Source of the DNA: Sphingopyxis fribergensis
Lineage (GTDB): Bacteria > Pseudomonadota > Alphaproteobacteria > Sphingomonadales > Sphingomonadaceae
Length of the DNA stretch: 64,000 nucleotides
Direction: 5' to 3'
Assembly: GCF_000803645.1 (NCBI RefSeq)
Contig: NZ_CP009123.1
Location: forward strand, 62,001-126,000
Positions within the stretch are counted from its first letter, which is position 1. The number at the start of each line of letters is the position of its first letter. The notes under the pieces were generated by a model. That model worked only from the letters and a program-made list of their open reading frames with translations. It was not told where the DNA came from and ran no database searches. The translations under genes and the position numbers were made by a program. Positions 24,860-33,600 of the stretch are shown here, piece after piece.

Positions 24860-26908
24860 TCAGGCTGCGTCGGCCAAAATGGCCTCGGTCTGGTCGACCT
24901 CGTTCACGGCAGGGTTGGCCTCGTCGGCTTGCTCGTCATCAGCGTCATCGATGGCAGGTTGCTCTTCGCTGCTGTCATCGTCGACCAGCGGCGCTTCCGG
25001 TTCATCCGGGGTCCCGGCAGCGCGAAACATCATGACGTCCGGGATCCAGCTCTGCGCCCGCGCCTTCACCTCAGGCGTGACGATGGCTTCGCCGGCGCAG
25101 AGTTTTGCGGCCGCAGACGATAGGGCGGCCTTCTTTTCGCTGGCGTAGCGACCCGGAAGCTCGGGATCGAGCTTGCCCAGGATCGACAGAATCTGCGGCT
25201 TGCGGATCTTGTCGAAGAAGACATCCGCGCTCGGCCGCCAGTGTTCGGCGGTATCGATTTCGAGCAGCGCGCCAAGCTCGGATTGGAAGCGGTTAGCGCG
25301 ATCGCCGCTGGCGAGGCTCGCCTGAAGGCTTTGACTGACGGCAAACGCAAGCCATGCTGCCTTGTCCGTTTCGTCGAGTTCGCGGAACGCCATGAACGCG
25401 CTGAAACTGTCGTCGGCGCCTGCCCAATCGCACGGAAGACCGGAGCGGACCGCGTCGAGGCCATCTTGTGCGGCCGTTGAATGGGCGGCGGGGACGCCGG
25501 CGGGGTCAAAGAGCTCGCCGATCGTCACCATGACGCCCGTGTCGTTGTAAGCGGCGTGGCCCGTAAATTTCCGCGCGAGGCGGAAGATGGTCAGATCGAG
25601 CGCGAGTGCGGGATCATGGGCGATGTGCAACGCCAACACGTCACGCCGTTCCTTGGCAAGCTGCTCCTCGAGCGACCGGGGAAGAGCGTCCTCCAGGGCA
25701 GCGCGGTCAGCACCGCCGCCGGTGACCTTTTGCGACTGCTTTTCGCGCTTGAGGGCCTTCGTCGAAAAGTAGCGGTGCGACGCCTTCGGGGTGCCATCGC
25801 TGGCGAGCACCACGAACTTTCCAACATGCGGTCGTTCGTCTTCCGGAATGACATAGCTGCGTTTGTCGATCTCGGTGTGCTCGGCGTCCAGCGCTTCATT
25901 CTCCGCTTCGAGACGTGAAATCACGTCCGGATCGGTTGCATCCTCCAGTTCTTCTTCGATCGACTGCAGACGCTCTTCGATCGCGATCATGCGGGCCTGG
26001 TCTTCTTCGCTCAGCTCGCCGCGCCGGATGTAATAGTCGTGCAAGCCTTCGGTCGCCGAATGGGGAACATGCTGGGCTAGGAGAACCCGAACCCATCCCA
26101 GTGTGCCGACGGCCATGGCGTCTGCAGCTTGCTCGAGCTTCCTGCGTGCGATGTCTTCGGCGATCGGGCGATCAAGCCATTGACCTTCGCCCTCGCCGGC
26201 GAAGAGGTCACGTTCGATGCGGCCACCGGCGGCGAGATACTCCTCCTCACCGACCAGTTTAGCAACCGCGCTGTTCGCCTCGATCGCGCTGTCGTTGACA
26301 TAGCGCCGGATCGTGTGCGGCTGGTCGCCTTGCCAGCTATCCTTGAAAACATTCCAGGCTGCGAGCTGGGTGTCCCGATCGGAGGTGCTGCCGTAAGCCT
26401 TGGCGACGTCGAGGGTGATTTTCCCTTCGGCAAGGGCGTCGAAGATCGGCTCTGCAAGATCGGCGAGGCGGAGGCGCCCCTGAACGTGACGAACCGTGAC
26501 GCCCATGCGCCGCGCGAGTTCTTCTTCGCTTTCGCCCTTGTCCATGGCCGCTCGATAACCGCGGCATTCATCGGCGGGAGACATGGCTTCGCGGATGATG
26601 TTCTCGGCCAAACTGATCTCTTCGGCGAGCGCGGCGGCTTCGTCATTGCACACACGCGCATCGACCATCGCATTCTTTGGCAGCTTGCCGCTCTTGATGA
26701 GCTGCGCGATCGCGCGCCAGCGTCGGCCGCCCGCATGAACGTCGAAGAACGACTTCTTGTCGGTAGCCGGGCTGACGATGACCGGTTGAAGAAGTCCATA
26801 TGCGTCGATCGAAACCGCGAGGGCATCGATACCGGCTTGGGTAAAGGTTTTGCGGGCATTGGCCGGCGAGAGGCGGAGCTTGTTGAAAGGAATCGGCTGG
26901 TTCTGCAT
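24860..26908 (-). CDS. ParB/Spo0J-like nuclease-domain protein, long plasmid type
   Basis: The protein has 682 residues. The N-terminal ParB domain (PIPFNKLRLSPANARKT, YGLLQPVIVSP, HAGGRRWRAI, AENIIREAMSPADECRGY) is followed by a KorB-like HTH (SEEELARRMGVTVRHVQGRLRL). The remaining 450 residues include a coiled coil (EERLQSIEEELEDATDPD) and an acidic tail (DDDSSEEQPAIDDADDEQ). This large form is common on sphingomonad and rhizobial plasmids and ICEs next to ardC. It may be a partition, regulatory or nuclease protein; no parA partner is present in the window. Confidence 0.85.
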   Translation of the reverse strand: MQNQPIPFNKLRLSPANARKTFTQAGIDALAVSIDAYGLLQPVIVSPATDKKSFFDVHAGGRRWRAIAQLIKSGKLPKNAMVDARVCNDEAAALAEEISLAENIIREAMSPADECRGYRAAMDKGESEEELARRMGVTVRHVQGRLRLADLAEPIFDALAEGKITLDVAKAYGSTSDRDTQLAAWNVFKDSWQGDQPHTIRRYVNDSAIEANSAVAKLVGEEEYLAAGGRIERDLFAGEGEGQWLDRPIAEDIARRKLEQAADAMAVGTLGWVRVLLAQHVPHSATEGLHDYYIRRGELSEEDQARMIAIEERLQSIEEELEDATDPDVISRLEAENEALDAEHTEIDKRSYVIPEDERPHVGKFVVLASDGTPKASHRYFSTKALKREKQSQKVTGGGADRAALEDALPRSLEEQLAKERRDVLALHIAHDPALALDLTIFRLARKFTGHAAYNDTGVMVTIGELFDPAGVPAAHSTAAQDGLDAVRSGLPCDWAGADDSFSAFMAFRELDETDKAAWLAFAVSQSLQASLASGDRANRFQSELGALLEIDTAEHWRPSADVFFDKIRKPQILSILGKLDPELPGRYASEKKAALSSAAAKLCAGEAIVTPEVKARAQSWIPDVMMFRAAGTPDEPEAPLVDDDSSEEQPAIDDADDEQADEANPAVNEVDQTEAILADAA

Positions 26909-27063
26909 GATGAATCTCCGGTGACAACCGAGACCCGGTTCATGGGCTTAACTCCCAAGGGGCCTCGCCCCCTTCCTTCCCCCTCCCCTCTCATCCTTGG
27001 CGTGCCAAAGGCGCGCCATAGTTCCGCGCAGCGCGGGTCATTGCGCGCTGGCGCTGTCCCCCT

Positions 27064-27390
27064 ATGGAAGAGTGTGTGGCTGGGAGTTTTGAATCGCTCG
27101 AAGAGATCAGGCGAAACCGCTCAAATGTCGCGGTGCGATGCGGATTCTGTGGCCATCAGGGCGTCGTGGACGGCGGAATATTGTGGCGTTGGTTTGCTCT
27201 TCACCGATGGGATAGTCGGCCGACAGACGTCATCGAGCATATGCGCTGCACTATCTGCCGGCGCCGACCGGTCGAGGTCGGGGCAACGTCGGAAGCTCCG
27301 ACGGTTGAATTTGGGCCGCGCGATGAGGCGGAATGGCAGGAAGTGGTGGCGAGGCTGCGCCATAGGCCGCCTCGCCAGCCAGATTGGTGA
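27064..27390 (+). CDS. Small zinc-ribbon protein
   Basis: The 108-residue product has two Cys pairs, CGFCG (residues 26-30) and CTICR (residues about 62-66), separated by a Trp-rich stretch (WRWFALHRW), which together look like one zinc ribbon. No ribosome site is clear. It is the only plus-strand gene in this stretch and is flanked by genes on the minus strand. The function is unknown; a nucleic-acid-binding role is a reasonable guess. Confidence 0.55.
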   Translation: MEECVAGSFESLEEIRRNRSNVAVRCGFCGHQGVVDGGILWRWFALHRWDSRPTDVIEHMRCTICRRRPVEVGATSEAPTVEFGPRDEAEWQEVVARLRHRPPRQPDW

Positions 27391-27852
27391 TCAGGCGCGC
27401 TTTGCAGCCGGTTTGGCGGCACCGCGCGCAGGTTTACGGCCGCCACCCCGTCCCTTCGTGCCGAGCCCGATTTCTTTTGCCAGCACCCGCCGCTTCTCGG
27501 CATAGCTTGGTGCGACCATCGGATAATCGGCAGGCAGGCCCCATTTTGCCCGATAGTCTTCGGGCGTCAGCCCATAATGAGTCATAAGGTGTCGGCGAAG
27601 CATTTTAAGCTTCTTTCCGTCTTCAAGACATACGATGTAGTCGGGTTTCACCGACGACCGAATTGAAACCGCCGGCACAAGCGGCTCTTCCGGCTTTTCA
27701 GCGGGATGCGATAGTCCGGAGAGTGCGGCATGCACGTTGGTGATTAGAAGGGAAAGATCTGATATTGCGACACTATTGTTCCCAACATGCGCGGCAACAA
27801 TATCTGCGGTGAGGGTGAGAAGATCACCCGTGTCCTGGGGAACATCGTTCAT
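27391..27852 (-). CDS. MucR/Ros-family zinc-finger regulator
   Basis: The 153-residue protein has AGGA about 8 bases upstream of ATG. Its central finger reads CLEDGKKLKMLRRHLMTHYG followed by TPEDYRAKWGLPADYPM, the Ros/MucR signature. The second zinc ligand of the usual CxxC is Asp here (CLED), the CDHH variant known in some Ros homologues. The basic C-terminus is rich in Lys, Arg and Ala. MucR proteins are H-NS-like silencers of AT-rich or horizontally acquired genes, so it may control transfer functions of this element. Confidence 0.88.
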   Translation of the reverse strand: MNDVPQDTGDLLTLTADIVAAHVGNNSVAISDLSLLITNVHAALSGLSHPAEKPEEPLVPAVSIRSSVKPDYIVCLEDGKKLKMLRRHLMTHYGLTPEDYRAKWGLPADYPMVAPSYAEKRRVLAKEIGLGTKGRGGGRKPARGAAKPAAKRA

Positions 27853-28113
27853 TTGACTTTTCCTGGTTAGGTTGCGACCGGTGCCCTAATCCCCACTGGC
27901 GAGCCGTCCTGCAAGCAGTTTTTGCATTATACCTGCGAGAGAGCCTGCTGGAAAGTGCCATGATTTGACACTTCAACAATTTACAGGGGTGTAAGTCTAT
28001 AATGCTATCAAATGAAGACACGTTGACATTTCAAGGACTACCGCGGACGACTCCGACAATATGCCTCTATTGTTGGCCGCCACTGCTTCCTGGACTACCT
28101 TCGGATTGCTGGT
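27853..28113. other. Non-coding gap upstream of the MucR-like gene
   Basis: About 260 bases with no convincing frame. It contains the presumed mucR promoter on the minus strand and the 3' flank of the split strawberry-notch gene. No strong hairpin was found. Confidence 0.4.
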
Positions 28114-29874
28114 TCATTTAGCAGAGAGCGCCGAGACAATGTCGGCAGCTCGTGACACCGGGATGAACATTCGGGTCTTGAACTGGATGATCTCCGTGAA
28201 ACAGCCTTGAGCCTTTAGCGTCGGCAAAGACCGGGGATCAAATCCGCTGAGCTCGAGGCGCGATTCCCCATTCACGCGTCTTCGCTGGAGCGTCAAACCG
28301 GTGTTGTTGCCGATCGCCACCGTCTTGCCTTCCCAGGCGGCCGCAACAATTTCTTCCGGTGTTAGACTGATGGCGCCAGTTATGCCGAGCTTGCCGAGCA
28401 ATGTATTCACATCGCCGCGCGGGACAATACGCCCAAGCAGCGCACGCCCGTCGGCGGTCACGAGGCGACGAACTTCAGGATCATCGCCCAGCAGATTCCA
28501 GATTGGAAGCAAGCGGCCAACCGCGAGGAAGAAGCGTTCGCGGTTCGGCTCCTGGACGAGTTCATCGCACTCGGCCTTCCAGCATATTTCGAATGTCCCG
28601 AAGTCGGCGGGCTCCCACATGCTCTCTTCGAGGTCACCGGCAGTGATGTATTGGCGATGCCCGGGCCGTGTGAGCTGCCAAGTCGCCACGGCCTCGCCCG
28701 TATCGGTAACGCGCGTCCGTGCCGGCGTCTGCAGCGCAACCTTACCCGAACGGCCGTTGCGCAAGCGCAGCGCCCGGTTGCCGAAACGATCGGCCAGTGC
28801 GGACACATCCGCCAGCGAGCGCACGTCGCGCTGCCACTCAGCCTCCACAGTGAGGAGCCGTGTCGAGGTCGAGGTGTCCGCCCCGCCGCGGAGGATTATT
28901 TCGTCGGCGATCGTCAGCTTGTCGGCGCGGATGGTTTCGACTCCGGCATCGAAGGTGCCAGCCTTTTTCGCGGTATCGATGCGAGTTTCGACAAGCCCGA
29001 GATACTCGTCAAAGATCGCATTCTGGATCGCAATCGGCAGGGCAAGAATGCGGTTAAGCCACCGCTGGATGGGCGGCAGCTTGTCGACCAGCTCACCCTC
29101 ATATTCGAGGCGCAGCCCGGTACGGTGACAGAAATCGCCGAATGTGACGCTCTTCAGCTTACCGTGATGCAAGAGTCGATACCAGGTCAGCAGCGCATCT
29201 TTGGCATAGTCGCTTTCGAGATTGTCCATCGGATCGAAGAGATTTTGCCCGCCAGTCTGGCGCTGTCCCCGGGTAAGCGCGCCGAGCGCATCGAGCCGAC
29301 GCGCGATCGTCGAGATGAAACGGCGTTCTCCGCGGCAATCGGTCGTCACCGGGCGAAAGATCGGAGGCTGTGCCTGGTTGGTCCGATTGGTTCGGCCGAG
29401 CCCTTGGACCGCGCGATCGGCGCGCCAGCCTGGTTCGAGTAGGAAGTGAACGCGGCGCTGCTGGTTTTGGTGATCGAGGCTGGCGTGATAGGATCGACCC
29501 GTTCCACCGGCGTCCGAGAAGACGAGAATGCGCTTGGCGCCGTTCATGAACGCGTCGGCATCGGCCATGCAGGCCGAAGGCGAACGCGACTGCAGTTTCT
29601 GGCTGCCGTCCGGCAGACGCACGAGGCGTTTCGTTCGTCCGGTCACCTCGGCAACCGCGTCGGTCCCAAATCGCTCGATAACGGCATCGAGGGCGGGCGC
29701 GATCGGCGGCATCGCGCCAAGCAGTTCGAGCGTGTCCTCGCGAATCCGCAACGCCTCTTGACTATGTACCGGATTCCCGTCGGCGTCGGATAGCGGGCGC
29801 GAGCGTTCATTGCCATCCTCATCGCTGACTACTTCCATGGCCCGTGTGGGAAACGCCGCCTGAAGATAGTCCAT
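28114..29874 (-). pseudogene. 3' half of the split strawberry-notch-like helicase gene
   Basis: This part encodes about 586 residues of the C-terminal helicase lobe and downstream domain: ILVFSDAGGTGRSYHASLDH, then LEPGWRADRAVQGLGRTNRT, which resembles motif VI of the strawberry-notch SF2 branch, and ESDYAKDALLTWYRLLHHG. It is in frame with the 5' half at 33601-36072 once the RIT element is removed (SPREYV joined to MDYLQ). The element's inverted repeat also supplies an ATG at 29946 with a GGAG site that opens a 610-codon frame into this half, so a separate C-terminal protein may be made. Called a pseudogene because the parent gene is interrupted. Confidence 0.85.
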
Positions 29875-29880
29875 CACGAG

Positions 29881-29962
29881 TTCTTTGCAGTCGCAGTTTA
29901 TGTCGAGCGTGGCGGCGCGAGGCGCAGGTTTCCTTCGGTTTTCCATGATTTCACTCCAGATA
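29881..29962 (+). repeat. Left terminal inverted repeat of RIT element, 82 bp
   Basis: Read on the minus strand it is identical, base for base, to 33493-33574. It carries a GGAG ribosome site and an ATG (29946) facing outward, followed by 22 in-frame codons. Confidence 0.95.
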
Positions 29963-29995
29963 TTATGAGGGTTAGAGAGAGTGTTCGGAGACGGG

Positions 29996-31000
29996 TCAGG
30001 CCCGCCTTCGAACGTCAGTGAGCATTGTGATCAAGGCGTCGGAAGGCGGCTTGAAGCGCCCCGGCTTGATCGCAGGGGCACCGTGGGCTGCGAGAATCTG
30101 CAGCTTCTCTTCGGGATCGGCGCGCAAGTAGGTCTCGGTGCTCTGGATACTGGCGTGGCCGAGCCATAATGCGACCTTGCGAATGTCCCCCGTCGCCGCG
30201 AGCGTGTGCATCGCGCAAGAATGACGAAGCACGTGGGGTGTGACGCGCTTCCCAAGGATCGACGGCTGCTTCGTCGCTGCCGTCTTGACGTGCTCGGCCA
30301 ATCGGAACGCAAATCCGTCGCGGGTCATCGGCTGCCCGTTGGCATTGAGGAATATCTCGGTGACCTCAACTTGAGGCCGGATCGCAAGCCATGCGCGCAA
30401 TGCGATCTGGGTCTCCTTCCACAGCGGCAGGACCCGTTCACGTCGCCCTTTGCCCATGATGTGCATGGTGGACAGGGAGCGGTCCGGGAAATCGCCCAGT
30501 TGCAGCGTTACGAGTTCCGACACCCTCAGTCCGCCAGCATAGGTAAGATGCAGCATCGCGCGATCACGGGTGCCGAGGCGTGTCCGGGGATCGGGTGTAT
30601 CGAGCAAAGCCTTGATCTCGGCCCGGTCGAGATAATCGATCAGCGCCTTGTCTGTCTTCTTGGTCGGGATTGCTCTGACACGGAGTGCCTGATCGAGGCA
30701 GGCTGGAATCCGGTACTCGATGTATCGGAAGAAGGATCGGATCGCGGCGAGCCTGCCATTGCGGGTCCGCACGCAGCTGCCGCGGCCGATCTCGACATGA
30801 TCGAGGAAGGCCATGATCATGTCTGTGTCGAGATCCTCAACCTCTAGATCGGTCGGTCGGCGCTTCAGCCGATCGGCAGCGAACTGGACGAGGAGGACGA
30901 AGCAGTTGGCATAGGTCTTCACCGTGTGCGGGCTGACGGCGCGTTCGCGCGGCAGATGTTCCCGCAGATATGCCGAGAGATGGGGAGCAAGCGCCGTCAT
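29996..31000 (-). CDS. ritC: Tyrosine recombinase, third gene of the RIT trio
   Basis: The product has 334 residues. An N-terminal SAM-like core-binding domain (LSAYLREHLPRERAVSPHTV, TYANCF) precedes the catalytic domain with the Arg in YAGGLRVSEL, Lys in IMGKGRRERVLPL, HVLRHSCAMHTLA (HxxR), LGHASIQSTETYL (His and the Tyr nucleophile). All R-K-H-R-H-Y residues are therefore present. Its start overlaps the stop of the second recombinase by four bases. It would cooperate with the other two in moving the element; division of labour in RIT trios is not known. Confidence 0.9.
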   Translation of the reverse strand: MTALAPHLSAYLREHLPRERAVSPHTVKTYANCFVLLVQFAADRLKRRPTDLEVEDLDTDMIMAFLDHVEIGRGSCVRTRNGRLAAIRSFFRYIEYRIPACLDQALRVRAIPTKKTDKALIDYLDRAEIKALLDTPDPRTRLGTRDRAMLHLTYAGGLRVSELVTLQLGDFPDRSLSTMHIMGKGRRERVLPLWKETQIALRAWLAIRPQVEVTEIFLNANGQPMTRDGFAFRLAEHVKTAATKQPSILGKRVTPHVLRHSCAMHTLAATGDIRKVALWLGHASIQSTETYLRADPEEKLQILAAHGAPAIKPGRFKPPSDALITMLTDVRRRA

Positions 31001-31911
31001 GCCGCTTCTCCTTGAAAAAGTTGCTCGCTTGCAGCCGCAATGTCGCGCAGCAGCACTGGCGTGGCTTCGAGATACCAGTACGTGTTGGCGATCGACGCGT
31101 GCCCCAGGTAGACACTGAGACCGGCCATGTGGTGGGCAATGGCCTCCCTGTCACGCGGGCAGGACTCAAGCGAGCGAACAGCGAACGTATGTCGCAGATC
31201 GTGGAGTCGCATGCCTGCCGTACCGGTTGCTCCACGATATCCGAGAAGCCGGGCCAACCTGACGAACACGACGTGGGCGCGCACCTTGTGCGGCGCCCGC
31301 CCCCGGATAGTGACGAACAGGTCATTACACTTGGCCGGGTGCTTCGCGCGGATCGCAATGTAGGCTTCGAGTGCTTGGCGCGTCGATGGCTGCAAGGCGA
31401 TCAGCCGCTGCTTGCCGAACTTGCCGTTGCGGACGACCAGCCCATCCTCGACCAGATCGTCGCACTGTAGGGCGAGAGCCTCGGAAATCCGGAGACCTGT
31501 CGCCGCGAGCAGGCCGAACAGGTAATGGTACGTGTATGGGCTAATCGTGCCATGGGGCGGAACGTTCAATGCCGCCGCCATGATCGCCCGCACCTGGTCC
31601 GGTTCGATGATGGTCGGAGTGGGACGTGGCCGCTTCCCCCGGCCGAAAACGCCGACAGGCGGGACTTCGTGGTCTGGGTCCTCGGCGTGAGCGAAAAGGC
31701 TGAAATTACGAGCAGCGTCGTACCTATGGCGAGCCACGTTCTGCGAGCTTGCCGTGTGGCACCAGTCGTAGATGCGCTGCACTCGGGTGTGCCGGTCACC
31801 GAAGCGTTCGGCGAAAGCGGCGTATTGGCGCAGCAGTCGTTCCTGTTCCGAGAACTTCCGCCCCAAGCCGCGATACAGCGAGACGTATCTGGCAATGTGC
31901 GTGTTCAGCAT
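30997..31911 (-). CDS. ritB: Tyrosine recombinase, second gene of the RIT trio
   Basis: The start is set at the Met of MLNTHIARYVSLYRGLGRKF because GGGAG lies seven bases upstream; the longer start at 31929 is possible. The 304-residue product has the catalytic Arg in LAATGLRISEALAL, Lys in NGKFGKQRLIAL, RLHDLRHTFAVRSL (HxxR), YLGHASIANTYWYL with His and Tyr. The segment between HxxR and GH is longer than usual (SCPRDREAIAHHMAG). It overlaps the stop of the first gene by seven bases. Confidence 0.9.
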   Translation of the reverse strand: MLNTHIARYVSLYRGLGRKFSEQERLLRQYAAFAERFGDRHTRVQRIYDWCHTASSQNVARHRYDAARNFSLFAHAEDPDHEVPPVGVFGRGKRPRPTPTIIEPDQVRAIMAAALNVPPHGTISPYTYHYLFGLLAATGLRISEALALQCDDLVEDGLVVRNGKFGKQRLIALQPSTRQALEAYIAIRAKHPAKCNDLFVTIRGRAPHKVRAHVVFVRLARLLGYRGATGTAGMRLHDLRHTFAVRSLESCPRDREAIAHHMAGLSVYLGHASIANTYWYLEATPVLLRDIAAASEQLFQGEAA

Positions 31912-33452
31912 GACGGTTCTCCCGGCCATGGCTGCGCGATCTTCATGAGCATCGGCAGGTCGACCTTGGCGTAGATGGCGGTGGTCTCGGGCGAGCTGTG
32001 GCGCAGGATCGTTCCAACGGACTCCAGCCCTGCGCCCGCGCGCAGCAAGTTGGTGGCAAGCGAATGCCGGAAAATGTGCGATCCGGTCGGCACGCCTTCG
32101 ATCCCGCCGCGCTCATGCGTGCGTGCAACGATGCCGGCGATCTCCGCCGATGAGCGGAACGAACGGAACGGGGCTTGCGCGCGCACGAACAGATGCGGAT
32201 CGGCGGTCTTGGGACGCGCCGTGGCAATGTAGTCCAGGATCGCGTCACCGACGTCCTGAGGCAATGGCAGGCGATCAGGCCGACGCGCCTTGCCCTTGAC
32301 CGTCAGGTGGCCCGAGCGCCAGTCGATATCGTCGAGGTGCATATCCCGAATATCACCGGCACGCAGGCCAAGCCGGGCGAGCAGGAGAATGATGGCCTTG
32401 TCCCGAACTTCCACCGGGCGATCAGTCGGACATGCGCCGATGATCTGCTCGATCGTTGCCGGGTTGACGTGCCGGGGCAGCGTCGAAAGACGGTAGCGTT
32501 GCACTGATGGGATCGCGTGCAACAAAGCTGGACGGCAAACACCCTGCACGACCAGGAACCGAATATAGCTCCTCATTATCGTGACGAGCAGTGATGCAGA
32601 ACCCGGCGTCTCCTTGCTTCGTTGTTGAAACGCACGCCTGAGGACGGCTGCATCCCATTGTGAAGGGTCGCCGAGCATAGGCATGAGCCGCCTGATATCG
32701 GCCCGGTAGCGCCGGATCGTCTCATCGGTCGCGCCGCGGTGTTGCTTGAGCCATGCCAGATATGCCGCCATGTGCGGGTCGTCATCCGACACCGGTTCGA
32801 CTGAAGGGATGACACCCCGGCCGCGCAAGAACTCGACGAAGTGCCGAGCGCCACGCCGCCGCCGCTTCGCGCCCGAGGCGACGAGCTTGCCCCGCTTGCG
32901 CCAGACCGGACAGCGGCAACCATGCGCCGCGTACTGGTCGAGGATCGCGTCATCGACATCGGCCCACGACTGCCGCTTGATGCGAAGCCAAGCCACAATA
33001 TGCTCGGCTTCCGACCGGTAGCCCTGTGCCACTCCAGGGGCGAGTTGCAGGCTGTCGATTGCATCGGAGTAGTCGGTGAGGTGACGGGGGAGATCGTCGA
33101 TCCCATCGTCGACTTCGATATACCCTTGATCTTCGAGGAACCGGACAAAGCGCCGGACCCGCGCAGCCTGATCAGTCTTATAGGCGGCTTGCTGAGCCGA
33201 GTATCCGTGGCACCGACAACGGTGCTTCTCGAACCGTCGGACGACTTGATCGCCGAGCGTACTGACCGGGATGGCATGCACATCCAGCCAATGCAGGAAA
33301 TGACGGATCGCTGCACTGTACAGGATCGAACAGGCCGCTTCCTCCTTGACCCACAGAGAGGAGAGGAAGGCGTTGAATAGGGCATCTGAGCTCGGCGGAT
33401 CTTCGATCCGGAGCTGTGCCGGACAAAACAGCTCTGATGATCTTGTTCTCAT
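31905..33452 (-). CDS. ritA: Tyrosine recombinase, first gene of the RIT trio (long form)
   Basis: The 515-residue protein has about 220 extra N-terminal residues before the usual core-binding and catalytic domains. The extra part holds a Cys/His cluster (FEKHRCRCHGYSAQ and YAAHGCRCPVWRKRGK) that may bind zinc. Catalytic residues are Arg in ARLGLRAGDIRDM, Lys in TVKGKARRPD, GSHIFRHSLATNLL (HxxR), LRHSSPETTAIYAKVD (His and Tyr). A GAAGGA ribosome site precedes the ATG. The arrangement long-short-short matches a RIT operon read from one promoter near the right end. Confidence 0.9.
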   Translation of the reverse strand: MRTRSSELFCPAQLRIEDPPSSDALFNAFLSSLWVKEEAACSILYSAAIRHFLHWLDVHAIPVSTLGDQVVRRFEKHRCRCHGYSAQQAAYKTDQAARVRRFVRFLEDQGYIEVDDGIDDLPRHLTDYSDAIDSLQLAPGVAQGYRSEAEHIVAWLRIKRQSWADVDDAILDQYAAHGCRCPVWRKRGKLVASGAKRRRRGARHFVEFLRGRGVIPSVEPVSDDDPHMAAYLAWLKQHRGATDETIRRYRADIRRLMPMLGDPSQWDAAVLRRAFQQRSKETPGSASLLVTIMRSYIRFLVVQGVCRPALLHAIPSVQRYRLSTLPRHVNPATIEQIIGACPTDRPVEVRDKAIILLLARLGLRAGDIRDMHLDDIDWRSGHLTVKGKARRPDRLPLPQDVGDAILDYIATARPKTADPHLFVRAQAPFRSFRSSAEIAGIVARTHERGGIEGVPTGSHIFRHSLATNLLRAGAGLESVGTILRHSSPETTAIYAKVDLPMLMKIAQPWPGEPSC

Positions 33453-33492
33453 GGTGGTTCCTTCGACTTGTTCAGGTCGAGGGAACCGTAAT

Positions 33493-33574
33493 TATCTGGA
33501 GTGAAATCATGGAAAACCGAAGGAAACCTGCGCCTCGCGCCGCCACGCTCGACATAAACTGCGACTGCAAAGAA
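33493..33574 (+). repeat. Right terminal inverted repeat of RIT element, 82 bp
   Basis: Perfect inverted copy of 29881-29962. Its outward frame starts at ATG 33509 and ends at the TAA of the adjoining palindrome, giving only a 24-codon peptide on this side. Confidence 0.95.
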
Positions 33575-33580
33575 TACATC

Positions 33581-33600
33581 TAATGTTGAGCTCAACATTA
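33581..33600. repeat. Perfect 20-bp palindrome at the right end of the RIT element
   Basis: TAATGTTGAGCTCAACATTA is a perfect palindrome and touches the right insertion point. It supplies the TAA that ends the 5' half of the split gene. No copy is seen at the left end, so the two ends of the element are not equivalent. Confidence 0.9.

Larger units (their letters stand above)
29879..33600 (-). mobile_element. RIT element (recombinases in trio) inserted in the strawberry-notch gene
   Basis: The 3.7-kb element carries three overlapping tyrosine-recombinase genes in the order of RIT elements. It is bounded by 82-bp perfect inverted repeats (29881-29962 and 33493-33574). The bases CACG occur directly outside both ends (29875-29878 and 33601-33604); removing the element with one CACG restores a continuous reading frame of about 1410 codons. 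The right end has an extra 26 bases including a perfect 20-bp palindrome. RIT elements are a known but little-studied class; the identification rests on architecture seen here. Confidence 0.9.

Noticed and set aside
28301..29128. 275-codon plus-strand frame in the strawberry-notch 3' half
   Set aside because: It is the antisense of a strongly supported helicase sequence; its translation is rich in Ser, Arg and Pro with no family features.
33490..33600. Attachment site or origin suggested by palindrome and repeats
   Set aside because: The 82-bp inverted repeat and palindrome are fully explained as the right end of the RIT element; no iterons are present.
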